Source: Liolophura sinensis
Lineage: Eukaryota > Mollusca > Polyplacophora > Chitonida > Chitonidae
Length of the DNA stretch: 64,000 nt
Reading direction: 5' to 3'
Assembly (NCBI RefSeq): GCF_032854445.1
Contig: NC_088295.1
Location: 12,511,385 to 12,575,384, forward strand
Shown here: positions 15,501 to 30,500 of the stretch, piece after piece
Layout of the letters: every line of letters starts with the position of its first letter
Numbering within the stretch: position 1 is the stretch's first letter
Made by a program: the position numbers and the translations under genes
Notes under the pieces: model-generated
The model's database searches: none
Seen by the model: only the letters and a program-made list of their open reading frames with translations
What the model was told of the DNA's origin: nothing

Positions 15501-18500
15501 TGTTGGGTCTTGATGCCTAATAAAAAACTATGTACTATATGTACATGGAGAAGTACACAACAACCTGACAATTTACACAAAATTGCACACTATTTTAAAC
15601 AGAATGAGGAGATTTGAGCAGACTGAGTTCAGGTCGCTGAGAAAATTATGGCTGCATGGTTTTGAGAGAGAGGCAGTCAATGAAGCAAAGAGACAGACAA
15701 ACTGCAAAATCCATTTTAATTTCCTACTTTTCTTTCTCCAAAGTGACCAACACATGAGTACATCATGTGGCTTTTATCAGGTTTGACTCAAATATACCGA
15801 TGGATGGCTACACCTCTCAAATTATCTCTTGCCAAAAAAAAAAAAAAAGCCTGAATGAAGCCTGAAAAAAATACCTGGGTCAGGTCAGACATCCTGTCCG
15901 ACAAGCAGTGCTTGACCAAGCTGGTTACAACATAGAGTTATCCAACAAAATAGAGAAAATCACTGATATCTGCAAAAACCTGTCAATTACATTATTTACA
16001 ATTTACATTATTAAGTTTTTTGATATCTGATAAATTAAAAAATTGAAGTTAAATATCCTTCCATTGATTTTACCACAGAAGTGTGAGTAATCATTGTATG
16101 GACATGTTGGTCACTCAGCCATTACACTCTTTTAGCCCCTGGGGTAGCATACATGTAGGTCCCAGCCCTCAAACTAGACAGAAATGAAGAAAGGTGCATG
16201 AAGTGAATCCTGTGATTTTTACACATTTTTACATGTGAATGTGTCAAGGTAATTAGGTTATGTTGAATGGGGTTAATGTTGAAAGTACATCTTATTATTC
16301 ATTTATTTATTTGATTGGTATTTTATGCTGTACCCCAAAAAATTCCTGAGTACAGCATAAAACAAAGATCCAAAAAATAAAACAACTTTTTTCATAGTGT
16401 GGCTAATTCTCATTCTAGTTTGGTCAGTTAACCCATATCATAATAAACGTGCTCTTACTAATCAATTTAATACCACTATCAGTAATTTTTAAAACTGTGG
16501 TCATTTTTTTTTTTTTTTTGGTTTGAAAGTCTCCTTAATACAAGTGCTAAACACTTAAAGCAGAGATTTGGCAGTACATTTACTGACCACAGTAAATGCA
16601 TTGAATGAAACTCATTACCTGATTTCCTAGATGCACCCAAAGCTGATCATTGTTTATGTTTATGTCTACATTCCCACAGCTTGTCATAACCTCTGGTATT
16701 TTCTCCACCTCATCAGACACATGCACCTTACATCCATTAAAAGCAATCTGAAGTGCTTCCATGCATACAGCTAACAAATCCTTCTGATCTGCTGTCTTGA
16801 AGAGAACTTTTGCAGGAATGGTGTTATTTGAAACTGGCACACCTGGTAAGACATAAAGAAATAAGAACATTAGAAGCTGCAATTTTAAACTCATCAGATA
16901 ATGACGCTGATCACATACAGATGCCCAAAACACAATCTGAGAAAGTCACTATGGAAATAACACAATACAGCCAAATTTATTTTATTTAATTATTTGATTG
17001 ATGTTTTATGCATTGCAGTGGGAGGAAACAGTGCAGAGCTCGAGGGAAAACCTATACAGCCAAATATATAAATGTTCTGCAAAAGAAGAACAGGCCAGGT
17101 TTCACTCGGCCTGATGTGAGTATGGTGTTACTAGGAGGGGCATGATGTCTGTGGTCTTCAGCCCAGCAGTGTGCAGTGTTGAGACAAATCATCATTTCTG
17201 TCAGCTCATATACTGAATACACCCAAACAAGCACATCAGATTCCAAAAAATGTGCAATTTATACAGGAGATATACAAGTTTTGTAGTCATAATGTTTTCA
17301 AACAATATATGAAACCTGCCCTCAGAAAGTACATCCAGGTTAGAATCTGGTAAGTTGTGCTGAAAACGATCTGGTCCAGTCTAGGAAACTTGAGCAGACA
17401 GTGAATATATATATTCAATCACAATGACTGTAAATTCTCTAATAACTGATGTTGTAGTATCAAATTTACTAATGGGGAGCTCATAAATCTCCTTCCTGCC
17501 TGTATCACGATGGTCCACAGCTGTGAACTCATTTTTGCTTTCCTTTATTACATCACAATAATTGGTATGTGCTCATAAAACATATATGAAGTTCACACTT
17601 CATAATGATGCATTCTACTGTCATTTGGACCTTTTGTGTAGCTCGTCTTCTAAGTCTCTCATTGAAAACGATTCAAAAACTTGTCCTTGTATAGAGTCTC
17701 TGTTGAATCACCAGTTCGCAATTCTCTTTACCCCTTTACCCCAAAATTAAGCTTGAAATCAGAGGGATATGATGTTTTGTTTCTGGCAAGCACATGCAAA
17801 ACTACAGAGTAAGTGAAGGATGCAACATCACTCATTTGTCTTCACGCTGAAGTCCAACAATCATACACAAAATAACAAAAATATGCCATGTGAAAAGAGT
17901 TCAACTTCAAAATGTCCTTTCCTAATAGAAATTTGGCTGGATTGTTATGATTATCACCTATAAAACAAAAGATCATGAAACAATTGCTTGCAGAAAGTTA
18001 CAAACATGTTCATCATATAAATGAAGACACTAAGGTGTTATTTTGAACTTTTTCATTAATACGAAACAGCACATGTTTTCAGTTAAACTTCAAGTTTAAT
18101 GAATGCATACATCTATGTACTTACGTTTAATGCACTGAGGGACAACTGGTAGCATCAACCCATCCTCCTTTGGCAATTCTATTACACCCAGAGGGGTTTC
18201 TTTTCCATGGATTATGTAGCCATCATTACATCGAAAATGACATGACACATGAGAGTTTACTGTTTCACAAACAGTAACATTACCATTTAGCAGCAGGTAG
18301 TTGAGAATCAGTTCAGAAGAAGTTGCCACTGAAAATGAACCAGGTGACAAACAGGTGAGTTCAACTGACCACAATTAATACACATCTGAGTATGAAAGTA
18401 ATACAACCAAAACAGGGCAAGCCACTTGCCTACTTGTTACCGTCATGACCAAGCCAAGATGGTCTTGGCACCCCAGTTTCCAAAGTCATGAGAGAAAGAT

Positions 18501-21500
18501 AGAGATGGTCAAGCCAGAACATGGCCACTTCTGTTTCCTTCCTCTGAAGCAGAAGGTTGTGTAGTTTGCCTTCAAGTTACTTAAGTTTACTTGTGTGATA
18601 TCTCAGACAATAGTAAAAGTTATTCAACAGCCTCATGTGACTCACATGGCTGAAGGCAGGCACACCACATTAGACCTCATAGTCAAACTTTCTGCACTGT
18701 CATGATGTCAGCAACATCATGTTTGCTGCTTCACAATTTATGTGTGTTGACGCTCACTCTTTGCAAAGTTGCACCAACATTTCAATGTACTGATTTCAGA
18801 ATACTGTCAAGCATAGTATTTACATACATTAATGATGCTGTATGTTGGGTCTGCAAATAAATCCTGTTTACTGTTGTCTCTATCTATCTCACACCAAGTA
18901 TGAGTGTCTATACTCATTTCTGTCTTACCAGATCTAGCTGTATCGCTATATACTTGCCTACTCCTAACCATCATGACCATGAGACAATTCCAAGTGATAT
19001 CAAAGCAAGGAATTGACCAAGCAACTTCAGGAATGAGACACACATATATTCTTTGGTTTGTGACTCAATATCACTTTCTACAAGACTTTAAACTCAAAAT
19101 TAAATTGGTTGCGGAAGCCAAGGTTTAAATGACCTGTTACTGATAGTGATAGTTTTAAACCAGAACATTTATTTATTAATACATTTCAAATGGTTTCCTT
19201 TGAAAACTGTTGCAGTTATTAGAAAGAGCTAATTTTGCAGTAAAATGATCTCAATGATTCTTATGCATTCATCAATGATTTACGACAAAAGGTCTTTTTT
19301 GAGACAGTTTGATTTATGTACAAATGTTACATCTTTACTATTTTTGATGTTAGCCATTTTATATTTCTCAGTCCAACTGATATTGTAACATCACGATAAT
19401 CATCACCAATTCTACCAGAAAAGGTGACATCATTCTAATTCCTAGCTGGTTTAAAACGTGTTCACGATGGTACAGCCATCCATCTTGGATTCCTAGGTGA
19501 AAATGTGGCATTAAAACAATGTCAGATTCGGAATCCCAGAGGTGGACTTCCGACAAAAAGTGTACTTTATTGCTCATGATCAGACATGTTTAAACAACAC
19601 ACATGGAAAGGTTTCACAGTATGGACATGGACAGGGAATTTTCAATCCCCTCACTCTCACACAGTGTTTGGTGACAATAAACTGTTGACAATTAGGCTTG
19701 TGTGACTGTTTAAACATTCTAATGTTCACTGAAGGCTTGTCTTCCACCAATATGGTGTGCATACTGATCTGCACATCACACATGAATTTGGCTGAATATT
19801 TGTGGAGATAGTTCACATATCATAGGTGTCCTCTGACTTGAGAAAATAGGTCAAAGGTCATTTGCCCAGGCCACAGACTGCATTGTTCAGTGAGTCCAAC
19901 ACATCAGAGAATGCATGAATGAAGTTTCAATGAATTTTTTTTTTTTTTTAAATATAGTACTGTACATACCGTAAATATGAATAACGACCACACAAAAGTC
20001 GGGACTTGAAAGTAACCAGTGTGGGTGAAATAAAGAAAATTATTTATGTTCCTTTTAGATTTGATTCCTACAAGAACAGACAAGTTCACCAATTTCATGA
20101 CCAACTTTCACAAAACTTCCTAAATCAATTTTTCGTAACTTTTCTCTTCAATGACATCGTTTATGGAACTATAACCTAATCAACAAAAAAAGTTTTGTGC
20201 AAATAAAAAAGTTCCAAAAAATATGACCTATTAAGTTTTGTGAAGAGGCCCTGTAACATCACATGAATCAATGACACGACAGATGGAATTCTTTACAACA
20301 ATACCCATTGGTCAAAATATCAAAGGGTTAAAGGCGTGGTACATGTGAATGATGCAGAATACTACACTATATAGTTACACCAATACTTTTATCGCCATCA
20401 TAGAAAAAAAACACAACAAAACTTGAAACCAGACCAGTGCAATAGATTAAAAATAGAACTTGGTGCATTACGTACCTTGAACAAACACCTGGAACGAACA
20501 GACTGCAGTAAGGTTATTTCTTGTGGCTGTCACATACACCTCTCTCACTGTATCTATGTCAGAGTAGCTTATGTCTAGTTCCTCAGGGTTAACAATGACC
20601 TCAGCACCTGGAGGCTTTTTCACCCAAGTGGAGACAGGAACCGATCGGCTGTCTCCAATACGGGATATAAACTCTACCTTTGACTGGGGGCATTCTAGTA
20701 TAATGGGATTCACATCTGCAGAGAGAACAATACAAACCAGTTTAGAAAGCAACAGGATGAATGCTTCCTGCATCACTATATCCTGTAACAAGGTATTCAG
20801 AGAATACCTGTAGCTCACCTGATTAAGCAGTTTGTAAAACTGCATAAGTGTGAAGTTATGTGACATATTCAAATATTGACCTTTAAACCAAAATAAAGTA
20901 GAATGATTGACACTGTTATACACACATATTAATTAGACAGTGCTAAGATCTTGGCATTAAATCAACAATAAAGGTGAAAATTATTATACTGTCACAACTA
21001 TGACTGTTCCATCGTATGCGTAAGGAGTGCAGAGCAGTGACTTCAATATGCTATGGAGTTGTAAATCACTGTGGCAGTAAAAGACACTGTGGGGAGTTTA
21101 TATGCACAACTTTACCATGGATATGCAAATTGCACACTGCATTTGGCAATCCACGTACTACGTTTGGCATCTGCAATCCTGTGAATGGCTAAGGAAATGT
21201 TGAGCTATGAGGTAAAAAAAACTCCCTTGATCTTTGATATGCAAATCCCTACCGACAATTGGTTATCTGTGTACTATAGGTGGCCTCTGCAAACCTATGA
21301 TTGGTCAAAAATTTTAACCACAGCGGAAACCGACAACATGAGCATACCTCTCACAATACCTCTCCTTACTTCGTAAGGTGAGATAAAAATGCAAGGTATG
21401 TAATGTTTACAGCAAGTTCAAGACACACATCATAGTATAAATGGTTGTGCTTGATCATAGCAGGTGTAGTTATGTCTCACCTGCAACTGTTATGGGCAAG

Positions 21501-24500
21501 TGACACTGGCTGTTTAACCCTCATCTCTGGGTGGGTGTGTAAATCCAGGTAGTGTGTGACAGGAAAGGTCTAAGTCTAACCTTAACATGACCTCACCTGT
21601 AACTGTTATGGGCAGGTGATACTGGCTGTTTAACCCCTCATCTCTCGGCCTGTAAATCCAGGTGGTGTTTGTGTGATAGGAAAGGTGTAAGTCTAACCTT
21701 AACATGGCCTCACCTGTAACTGTTATGGGCAGATGACACTGACTGTTTAACCCCTCATCTCTGGTTGTGTAAATCCAGGTGGTGTGTGACAGGTGTGTGA
21801 CAGCAGAAACCGACAACATGAGCATACCTCTCACAATACCTCTCCTTACTTCGTAAGGTGAGATAAAAATGCAAGGTATGTAATGTTTACAGCAAGTTCA
21901 AGACACACATCATAGTATAAATGGTTGTGCTTGATCATAGCAGGTGTAGTTATGTCTCACCTGCAACTGTTATGGGCAGGTGACATTGGCTGTTTAACCC
22001 CTCATCTCTGGTTGTGTAAATCCAGGTGGCGTGTGACAGGAAAGGTGTAAGTCCAACCTTAACATGACCTCACCTGTAACTGTTATGGGCAGATGACACT
22101 GACTCTTTAACCCTCATCTCAGGGTGTGTAAATCAAGGTGGTGTGTGATAGGAAATGTGTAAGTCTAACCTTAACATGACCTCACTTGTAACTGTTATGG
22201 GCAGATGACACTGACTCTTTAACCCTCATCTCAGGGTGTGTAAATCCCGGGGGTTGGGGTGTAACACGAAAGGTGTAAGTCTTACCATAACATGGCCTCA
22301 CCTCTAACTGTTAAGGGCATGTGACACTGTACGTTTAATCCCTCGTCTCTGGGTGTGTAAATCCAACTGGTGTGTAACAGGAAAGGTGTAAGTCTAACCA
22401 TAACATGACCTCACCTGTAACTGTTATGGTCAGGTGACACTGACTGTTTAATCCCTCGTCTCTGGGTGTGTAAATCAAGCTTGTGTTCTGCAGTAAGGGC
22501 TTGTCTAACTGTAATCCTCTTGGTTGTAAAACATCAGCCACACTCCCACTGAAGCCAGGCACCATGTACCTCATCACTGTGCCATCTATTTGTGGGCAGG
22601 AGTTCACTGTGGGGAGAATTTCACAAAATATTAACAATTCTTGGAATAATGCTTTTACAATAAATGCAACAGAGCCATCAGAGTAATAAATATTATCACA
22701 ACAGAACATTACTGTCATCAACTGACGCATGGAAAACCCATGTACATTAATTATGTTCACACCTAATTGTCAGCATTTATTATCTACAATACAAACTATC
22801 TGGTGGTGTTTGGTTACAATGTTATCCTTACTTGTAAACCACAATGTCATTGGCTACAGTGGCAGCTGACAAGATCCTTCAAATATTGTCATTTACAGAT
22901 AATTATTCGACCAAGACACACATTTAGAGTGCGACTTGTAGCAGTCTTTATAAATTCAATAAATTTAATAAAATCAAAATTTCCCTGCCCATCAACCCTG
23001 TGCATATATATACTGTCTGCAGTTTGAAATGCTTTTACAATTGTCATAGGATCATTCCAGTGAAGATGGTGGGGGTCTACATGGGTATAGAAGGGTGAAA
23101 ATGGCACTGACAGGATGTTAACTGGTCTGCATTCGTACCACGGGGAGTTAGGGGACATCCGCACGTTTTTCCTCAGAACGTGTGTTTCTTAGAACTTGCT
23201 CGGTCTCTGCCTGTGTCATACCCAGAGTGGATTGAGTTAAGTTTTGAGATAAGAATCGGTTGCCTTTCTGATTTAGGTCTGCCTTTGACAAACCAATGGG
23301 GATCAGTTTTGGGAGTCTGCCGGAGTTTACCATGGGGCTGGTGAGTTAGGTTTGTGAGAGCCAGCCATGTATTACTCATGAATTACCCATAAGCCTTTCT
23401 TAAATAATTATTTTTCAGAATAAACTATGACATGCAGAACAAATTCCATAAATATGATACTGTTGCTTTATTTCTTGAGTTCTTGAGTTGAGTTGTCACT
23501 TTTAGCATGAGAGTTATTTAATAACTGCTTATATTTAAAACGGCAAAACGAGGAGTGTCCAAAGTTTCTGCTGTTTTACTACTAATTTTATCCAGTAGAT
23601 TTACCTGGTTCTGTGCAACTGCAGTAGTAGCCATTCAGAAAACTGGTGCAGTTGTTCCCATAATAACATGGTTGAGAATCACAGTGATTGATCATGTTTT
23701 CACACATTTTGCCAGTATAACCTGTAAAGAAGTCATTTGTTTGGTGAGATATCATCAAATGTCACTTCTGATGCATCCTCATTTTAACATAAAAGGTCTT
23801 AAATACAATCATGTAGTTCTACATGTTTACAGTTGTTTTCACATATTTACCTGTCATTTTTGATAAAGAAAAATAAGCAACAATAAATATGGTGAAAATT
23901 TTGAACAATTATACTTCTTACTGTGACATAAACCCCATTCTGATGGATTTTACCTTGAGGGCAGTGACAGTATGGGTAGTGATTTTCCACACGGCACTCT
24001 CCTCCATTGTCACATGCAAAGGTATCGCACAAATCTGCTGCAAACAGTTCAAATATAGCTCAATACATGCTCATTCACAAGCAACTCATGCAGAAGTAAG
24101 AAGTAAATATACCAAATACAGTACTTCACATGAAGTTTGGTACTATGTATGCACTTTTCAGAGCACTTTAAATGATACTTTTGATGCCAACACTTGTGTT
24201 TTCTCTATAATTGGGAAATTTAGCAAAAAAACCTCTTAATTGGCCCTATATTGTGGCTAAATCAGTCGGAATCAAGCAAAATGTGTCACTTGAAAAATGC
24301 CAACCTGCAGTATGATGTATGAAATACAGTGCATTGTATATCATCTTATACATAAATAAACACTACAATCTCACTTTCCCAGTCTCTCTGACCACAAACG
24401 GTGATGTTAAACACTCTCAAATGTTCTGATAAAATGATAAAGTCAAATACGTGCACAATTTATCGAAACAGATAAATCTTGATGCTCAGTTTCACATTTA

Positions 24501-27500
24501 CATAGAGATAAGAAGGCAACTTTCATGAATATGACCTATGAATCAAAAAAAGAAAAAATACCCAATGCAGTATAACCAATTTAATGGGTACTTTTTATAA
24601 TGATTCAAAAAGCAAAATACTAGGAAATAAAAGATAAAATTATCACAGCTAAAAATAAAGATAAAAACATAAAAATTTACAGATGCAGCCATAGATCTTA
24701 GCAAGAAGCTGCCATGATCAGGTAAATTAAGTCTTCAAGAGTAACAAAAATTCCAACTCACTGTCATTGAAGCAGTCTTTGGCCATGACTACGCCTGTTG
24801 AGTTAGTGGTGTAACCTTCAAGACAAGCCTTACAGGTGGTCTGGCCACCCTGATCCTGGTAAAACCCACGCGGGCATTCTGTACAGGGCTGGAGGCCCTG
24901 ATTGGCAGAGTAAGTGCCCATTGGGCAGGCCGCTACAGCAATGAAGGAAACTAGTTACGTCACTATTAACAACAAACAGCATTAAAGCCTCTCTCTTTCT
25001 AAAACGTGCTCCAACATTTAAATAAATATACTGGTACAATGTAATCTGCATTTTGGAACAGGCAATTTTTCTTCTATGATGTGGTTAGAGCAGAGTTTGA
25101 TGGACACTACTGCATCTTGTCACTTTACTGAAATCTTTCTTAAACAGCTATGTAATAAAAGCTGTCTGCACCTCCATGTCCACGGTAGGGTCTACATAAA
25201 AATGGTATAATATGTGAGACAGTGCCATACATGTAAAATTGTCCTCAAGAGAAAACAATAAATAGATATGACATGAAATATGAAAAGGGTATAAATATGA
25301 TAGAAACTATATAGTCCCTCTTAAAAAGACCTCATCCTCAAACTGCCTTGAAACACTGATATATGTAATGTTATGAGCATATCTAACTGTTGTTTTATTA
25401 TGAAATCCTACATGTAACACTCAAAGTGGGGGCATAGCGCTGTCTATTCAGTTGGTCAGCATATCCCTGTACATATTATATGAACAAATCTGAGCAGAAC
25501 ATTTATAACCAATCAGCCATTACAAGCACAAATAATAATCATTCTTCCGAACAGATCAGAAATTCTTTCCTCTCACCAATACACTGTGTGATGTTATGTG
25601 ATCCAGTGGCCAGTGTCTTCTCCCCAACAGGACAATGGGTACATGATGTGCTATTTGTCCAGAATGTGTTGTGAGGACACTCGGTACATGGGGGGAGGCC
25701 AGATGCTGAATACCAACCCACAGGACAAAGAGCTAAAACACAAGACAAACTCAAGAGTTGGTACAATGCCATGCAAATTATTATAACTTACTTTCACTTA
25801 TGTAAATCTAATGAAATAAATTTTACACTTTAATTATTTCAATATTATGTGCAAACTAAGAAGACAACATTTAAATGTACATGTAGCATAAAGTGAGTTT
25901 TTATGTTCAACAATTATCTCAACAAACCAGCTGACAATTTCTTATTAACAGCAGAAGTGCATGTGGTACCAGGTACCACATGATATACGTGGAAATGGTG
26001 AAATAATCTTTGTTCTTTTTACTTTTACATGTCAAACATTGAGATCAGAGATACGTCAGGTCTCCTACCTGTACAGAGGGTAGGACTACTCCTTCCCTCC
26101 AAGTAAGTGAAGAATCCATCAGCACACCTTATACAGTTTCTCTCTCCCTCATTTTCCTGGTATGTGCCAATCCCACAAGCCTCACACCCAGCAGTACTGA
26201 TCATGCTTCCTGCTGGACAGTTCACTGATGGACACAGAAATGAAATTCAATCAACTGTAAAGTATTGATCTTGTTCTCTTGTTCTGCAAACTGTAGCTGG
26301 CAGTGGAGGCAAATGATAACAGCATCCTTATATCACAGCTTTATATTAAATCTGCTTAGAAGAAAATTACACACGATTATGTAGCCAGATACCATATGTC
26401 ACACTGCTGGAGACAACCAATTTCAGCCACACTTTGAAAAAGTCCCCTATTGTATATTTTATTCTTGATTGGGTTTTTACCCCATACTAAAGAATATTTA
26501 ACTTATACCATGACATCCAGCATTATGGTGCCAAGAAAATGAACAGAGCTGGAGGCAACTGGTAGCAGATCTTCCCAAATATGACTGGAGACTGGTGAGA
26601 GGTTTCTGGGTTATTGTACTGGCCACTATTCCCCAGTCTTGTAATAACACACCAAACTTACGTTGCATGTAAATAGTTTTCTGTGTGTAATCTTAAGCAC
26701 TGACCTATCCAAAAAATTATTCAAACTTACAGCACCACCAGATTTCAGCATCCTCTCTCAGTTTTTGGTGTGAGGGGCAGGTGTAGTCATTACTTAATCG
26801 CCCCAGAGGCTGGCCAGTAAGAGCTGAACAGTTCTGAGATACTGCCTCTACCATGTGCAGGTAATCCAAGTCTGGGTTGATACCCTTCGTAGACAATAAG
26901 TCAGTCACTGTATCGGAGCAAAACTTAATACGCTCACTGCTTTCATTAATGGGTGAGTACTGTACAGTAAGATGGACTAAAACCTGCAAACACAAAAGGA
27001 ACAAGGGTTCACATTAACACAGAATACACTTGTAAACAGATTCTTGTAAAATGTCTGAAAAATTATACCAGGAGCATACTGACAAAATGAACAAATGTGA
27101 GGCATGACTCATCAACCATGATTCCCTGAGATGACCTGTATGTAGTTTTGATTAAGAAAATTAAGCAGAACATATTTCATTATTATTATCCTAATTCTCA
27201 TAATTTTGGGGGCATCTGGTCTGCTCTTTTTAGCCAATATACATGTAATTGTAACAAGAAAACACAGCAAGAGAACACACTCTCCTTTCTCACATGGACA
27301 GTCCATCAGTAAATGTCCATATCTTAACTTCTCCAAACAAATCACAGAGAAAAGTAATTGTTGCTTTCAACACTACAAATATCTGTCCTAAAAATTAAAA
27401 GAATTACAGAATTATTGTCAGCGATGATCATGTTTATTATGTAAACGGGTGTATGCTATCTGAATAGAGCTATTAACCTGAATAACAGACCCCAGTATCA

Positions 27501-30500
27501 CTGTACGGAACAGCTTTAATTTCATATCATAGTGTACTTGCCTTGCTGCCATTAGCTGTGGCACTGATGGAATTTTGGGCATTCAGTGGAACCCCTATGA
27601 GAGATGAGCACTTTTCAGACACAAACTCCTGCAGACGTGTGAACAACTGCACCAGCTTAACCCTGTACTGATCAATGCAGTCATCTGGCATGGGTTGATC
27701 TGGCTGGTATTCAAACTGAAACACGTCCTCTAGTTGAGCTCTGTCACTAACTACATGAAAAAACAAATGGTCAAGATTACAATGTGGATAACCCAATTCT
27801 TCAAACTTTTTAAAGCAATCATTTCATATTTACAAGGGGTATGATTTGGAGAAAACAAATTCATTAATCAACTTTGTGAACAAAAAAAAAAAAGAAATGG
27901 CACAGTTCTCTGTGCATATTTGACATTAAATGTGTCTTGTAAATTTTTGGTCCCCAGCGCAGCACGTTCACCTCTTTGATGGGCATTTGGAAGCTGGATG
28001 GTTGTAAGGCCCAAAAACAATTCTTTGTAAGGCCCAAAAAACAATATGTATTGTGAGTGTTTTGCTTACAACACTTTTGGTATAGCAACAAATACCAATT
28101 TTACCATGAATGTGGTGAATGTCACTATGTAATGACATTTCATGATCATCTAGTTACATGTATACAGTTATAAAAGATACTTTAGCTGCTTCACCATAAT
28201 AATATACTCTATGAAATAAACATGAAACATGTTTAAGCTTTATAATAGCTTATTCAAATATGTGTATGTATTTACATAATACATACTTACAATTATAGCT
28301 AATAATAACTTCCACTAGGATAAGTTGCTGGTGCATCCTTGCTGCTTGCAAAACAATTCATTCAAATGCAGTGACTAATTTCACATAAATTAAATGAACT
28401 GTTACAAACTATAAACTACCATGCTATGTGGGACGAGGGAAAAGTAACAGTTACTAGATAACAACAGAAAGACTACAGCTCTTAGACAAACTGATACTGG
28501 CTTTGGAAGACCTGATCTATGGGTACATCTGCATATAACATGGAGCAAGCTCACTGTAGGGCAAGTGCACAGTACAGCAAGCTCACTGTAGAGCAAATGA
28601 ACTATACAGCACGCTCACTGTAGGGCAAGTGCACTGTACAGCAAGCCCACTGTAGGGCAAGAGCACTGTAAAGCAGGCTCATTGTGGGGCAAGGGCACTG
28701 TAAAGCAAGCTCATTGTAGGGCAAGTGCACTGTAAAGCAAGCTCACTGTAGGGCAAGTGCACTGTAAAGCAGGCTCACTGTAGGGCATGTGCACTGTAAA
28801 CAGGCTCACTGTAGGGCAAGTGCACTGTAAAGCAAGCTCACTGTAGGGCAAGTGCACTGTAAAGCAAGCTCATTGTAGGGCAAGTGCACTGTAAAGCAGC
28901 CTCACTGTAGGGCAAGTGCACCGTAAAGCAGGCTCACTGTAAAGCAGGCTCACTGTAAAGCAAGCTCACTGTAGGGCAAGTGCACTGTAAAGCAGCCTCA
29001 CTGTAGGGCAAGTGCACCGTAAAGCAGGCTCACTGTAAAGCAGGCTCACTGTAGGGCAAGTGCACTGTAAAGCAAGCTCATTGTAGGGCAAGTGCACTGT
29101 AAAGCAAGCTCACTGTAGGGCAAGTGCACTGTAAAGCAGGCTCACTGTAGAGCAAGTGCACTGTAAAGCAAGCTCACTGTAGGGCAAGTGCACTGTAAAG
29201 CAGGCTCACTGTAGAGCAAGTGCACTGTAAAGCAAGCTCACTGTAGGGCAAGTGCACTGTAAAGCAAGCTCACTGTAGAGCAAGCTCACTGTAGGGCAAG
29301 TGCACTGTATAGCAAGCTCGCCGTAGAGCAAGCGTACTGCAGATAATACATACAGATGCAACTCTGATGGCACCTATCACTTGTGCACTTTTAATGTATC
29401 GCTACAGTTTTGAGTACAAAGCAACAAGAGATTAAATCAAGCTCATTTAAAAAGTATAGTTCAAAATTTATCCCTGGACATGATAGCAAAGGTAAATGAT
29501 ATTTGACTCTTAAAGCCATATTATTAATTATTTCAATGGATGGCCAATTCTTTGGAGTGTGCGCTTAAGGTTTAATGCCATACTTAACAATTCTAATCCT
29601 TAACAATACAGATTTTATCATGTATGAGATTCTTTCATGGAAGATTATGAAGATTCCCTTCTTAATTTAGGGGTAAAGATAACAGATATTAATGCACTTT
29701 ATCCCTAGTGGATGAATAGCTCTAGACCTATAATCTGAAAATACAGTAGCTGTAAGAATTACATCAATCAATACATCTGATATTAAGCAAATATGACTAT
29801 GTTTAACACATTACCATAATGCTTTTAGTTTTTAGACATTCTAATTATCTTAACATTCTCAAATATCCCCACCCCATGAATCTTCTGCAAACACCGTCAA
29901 TGAAAGCAAACATTTTGTCAACAGTTCTTCACACAATTACATTTGGTCCCACGGAGGTCTTAGCAGCATGAACATAAATACTTACTTGAGACACAATTGG
30001 GTGTTTCAGAGTTGGTCCACTGTGGTTGACCAGTGCCATCTGTACAATTTGTCTTAAAGCTCCCTTCAAGGTCGTCCTGGTAGAAGGTGAAGCCTGGCTT
30101 ACATGTCAGAGAACAAGAGAGGCTTGTCGGGCTGACTGATGACAGAGGCTTACACTGCCTATCACCATTGACAGGAATGGCAATCTGCTGCTCTGCACAT
30201 ACAGTGTCTACAAACAAGACAAGTGTTAAGTTTACAGTCTAATGGATTCTCCAATATCTGTGATATTTCATCTAAGCATGTTGGAAATCAAACGACATAT
30301 CAGAATAGAATTGCACAGCTGGAATGTACTTGTTCCTTTATTTGATTGTTATTTTATGCCATACTCCAGAATATTTCACTTATATCACACCATCCAGCAT
30401 TATGGTGCGAGGAAACCAGGCAAGGCCCAGGGGAAACAAACAATTATCTACAGAGACCTTTCCACATATTAGCTGAGAATATACATGTGTTCATCTTGGA

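Noticed and set aside
28543..29341. CRISPR-like regular repeat
   Set aside because: Units are contiguous with no unique spacers and the context is a eukaryotic intron.
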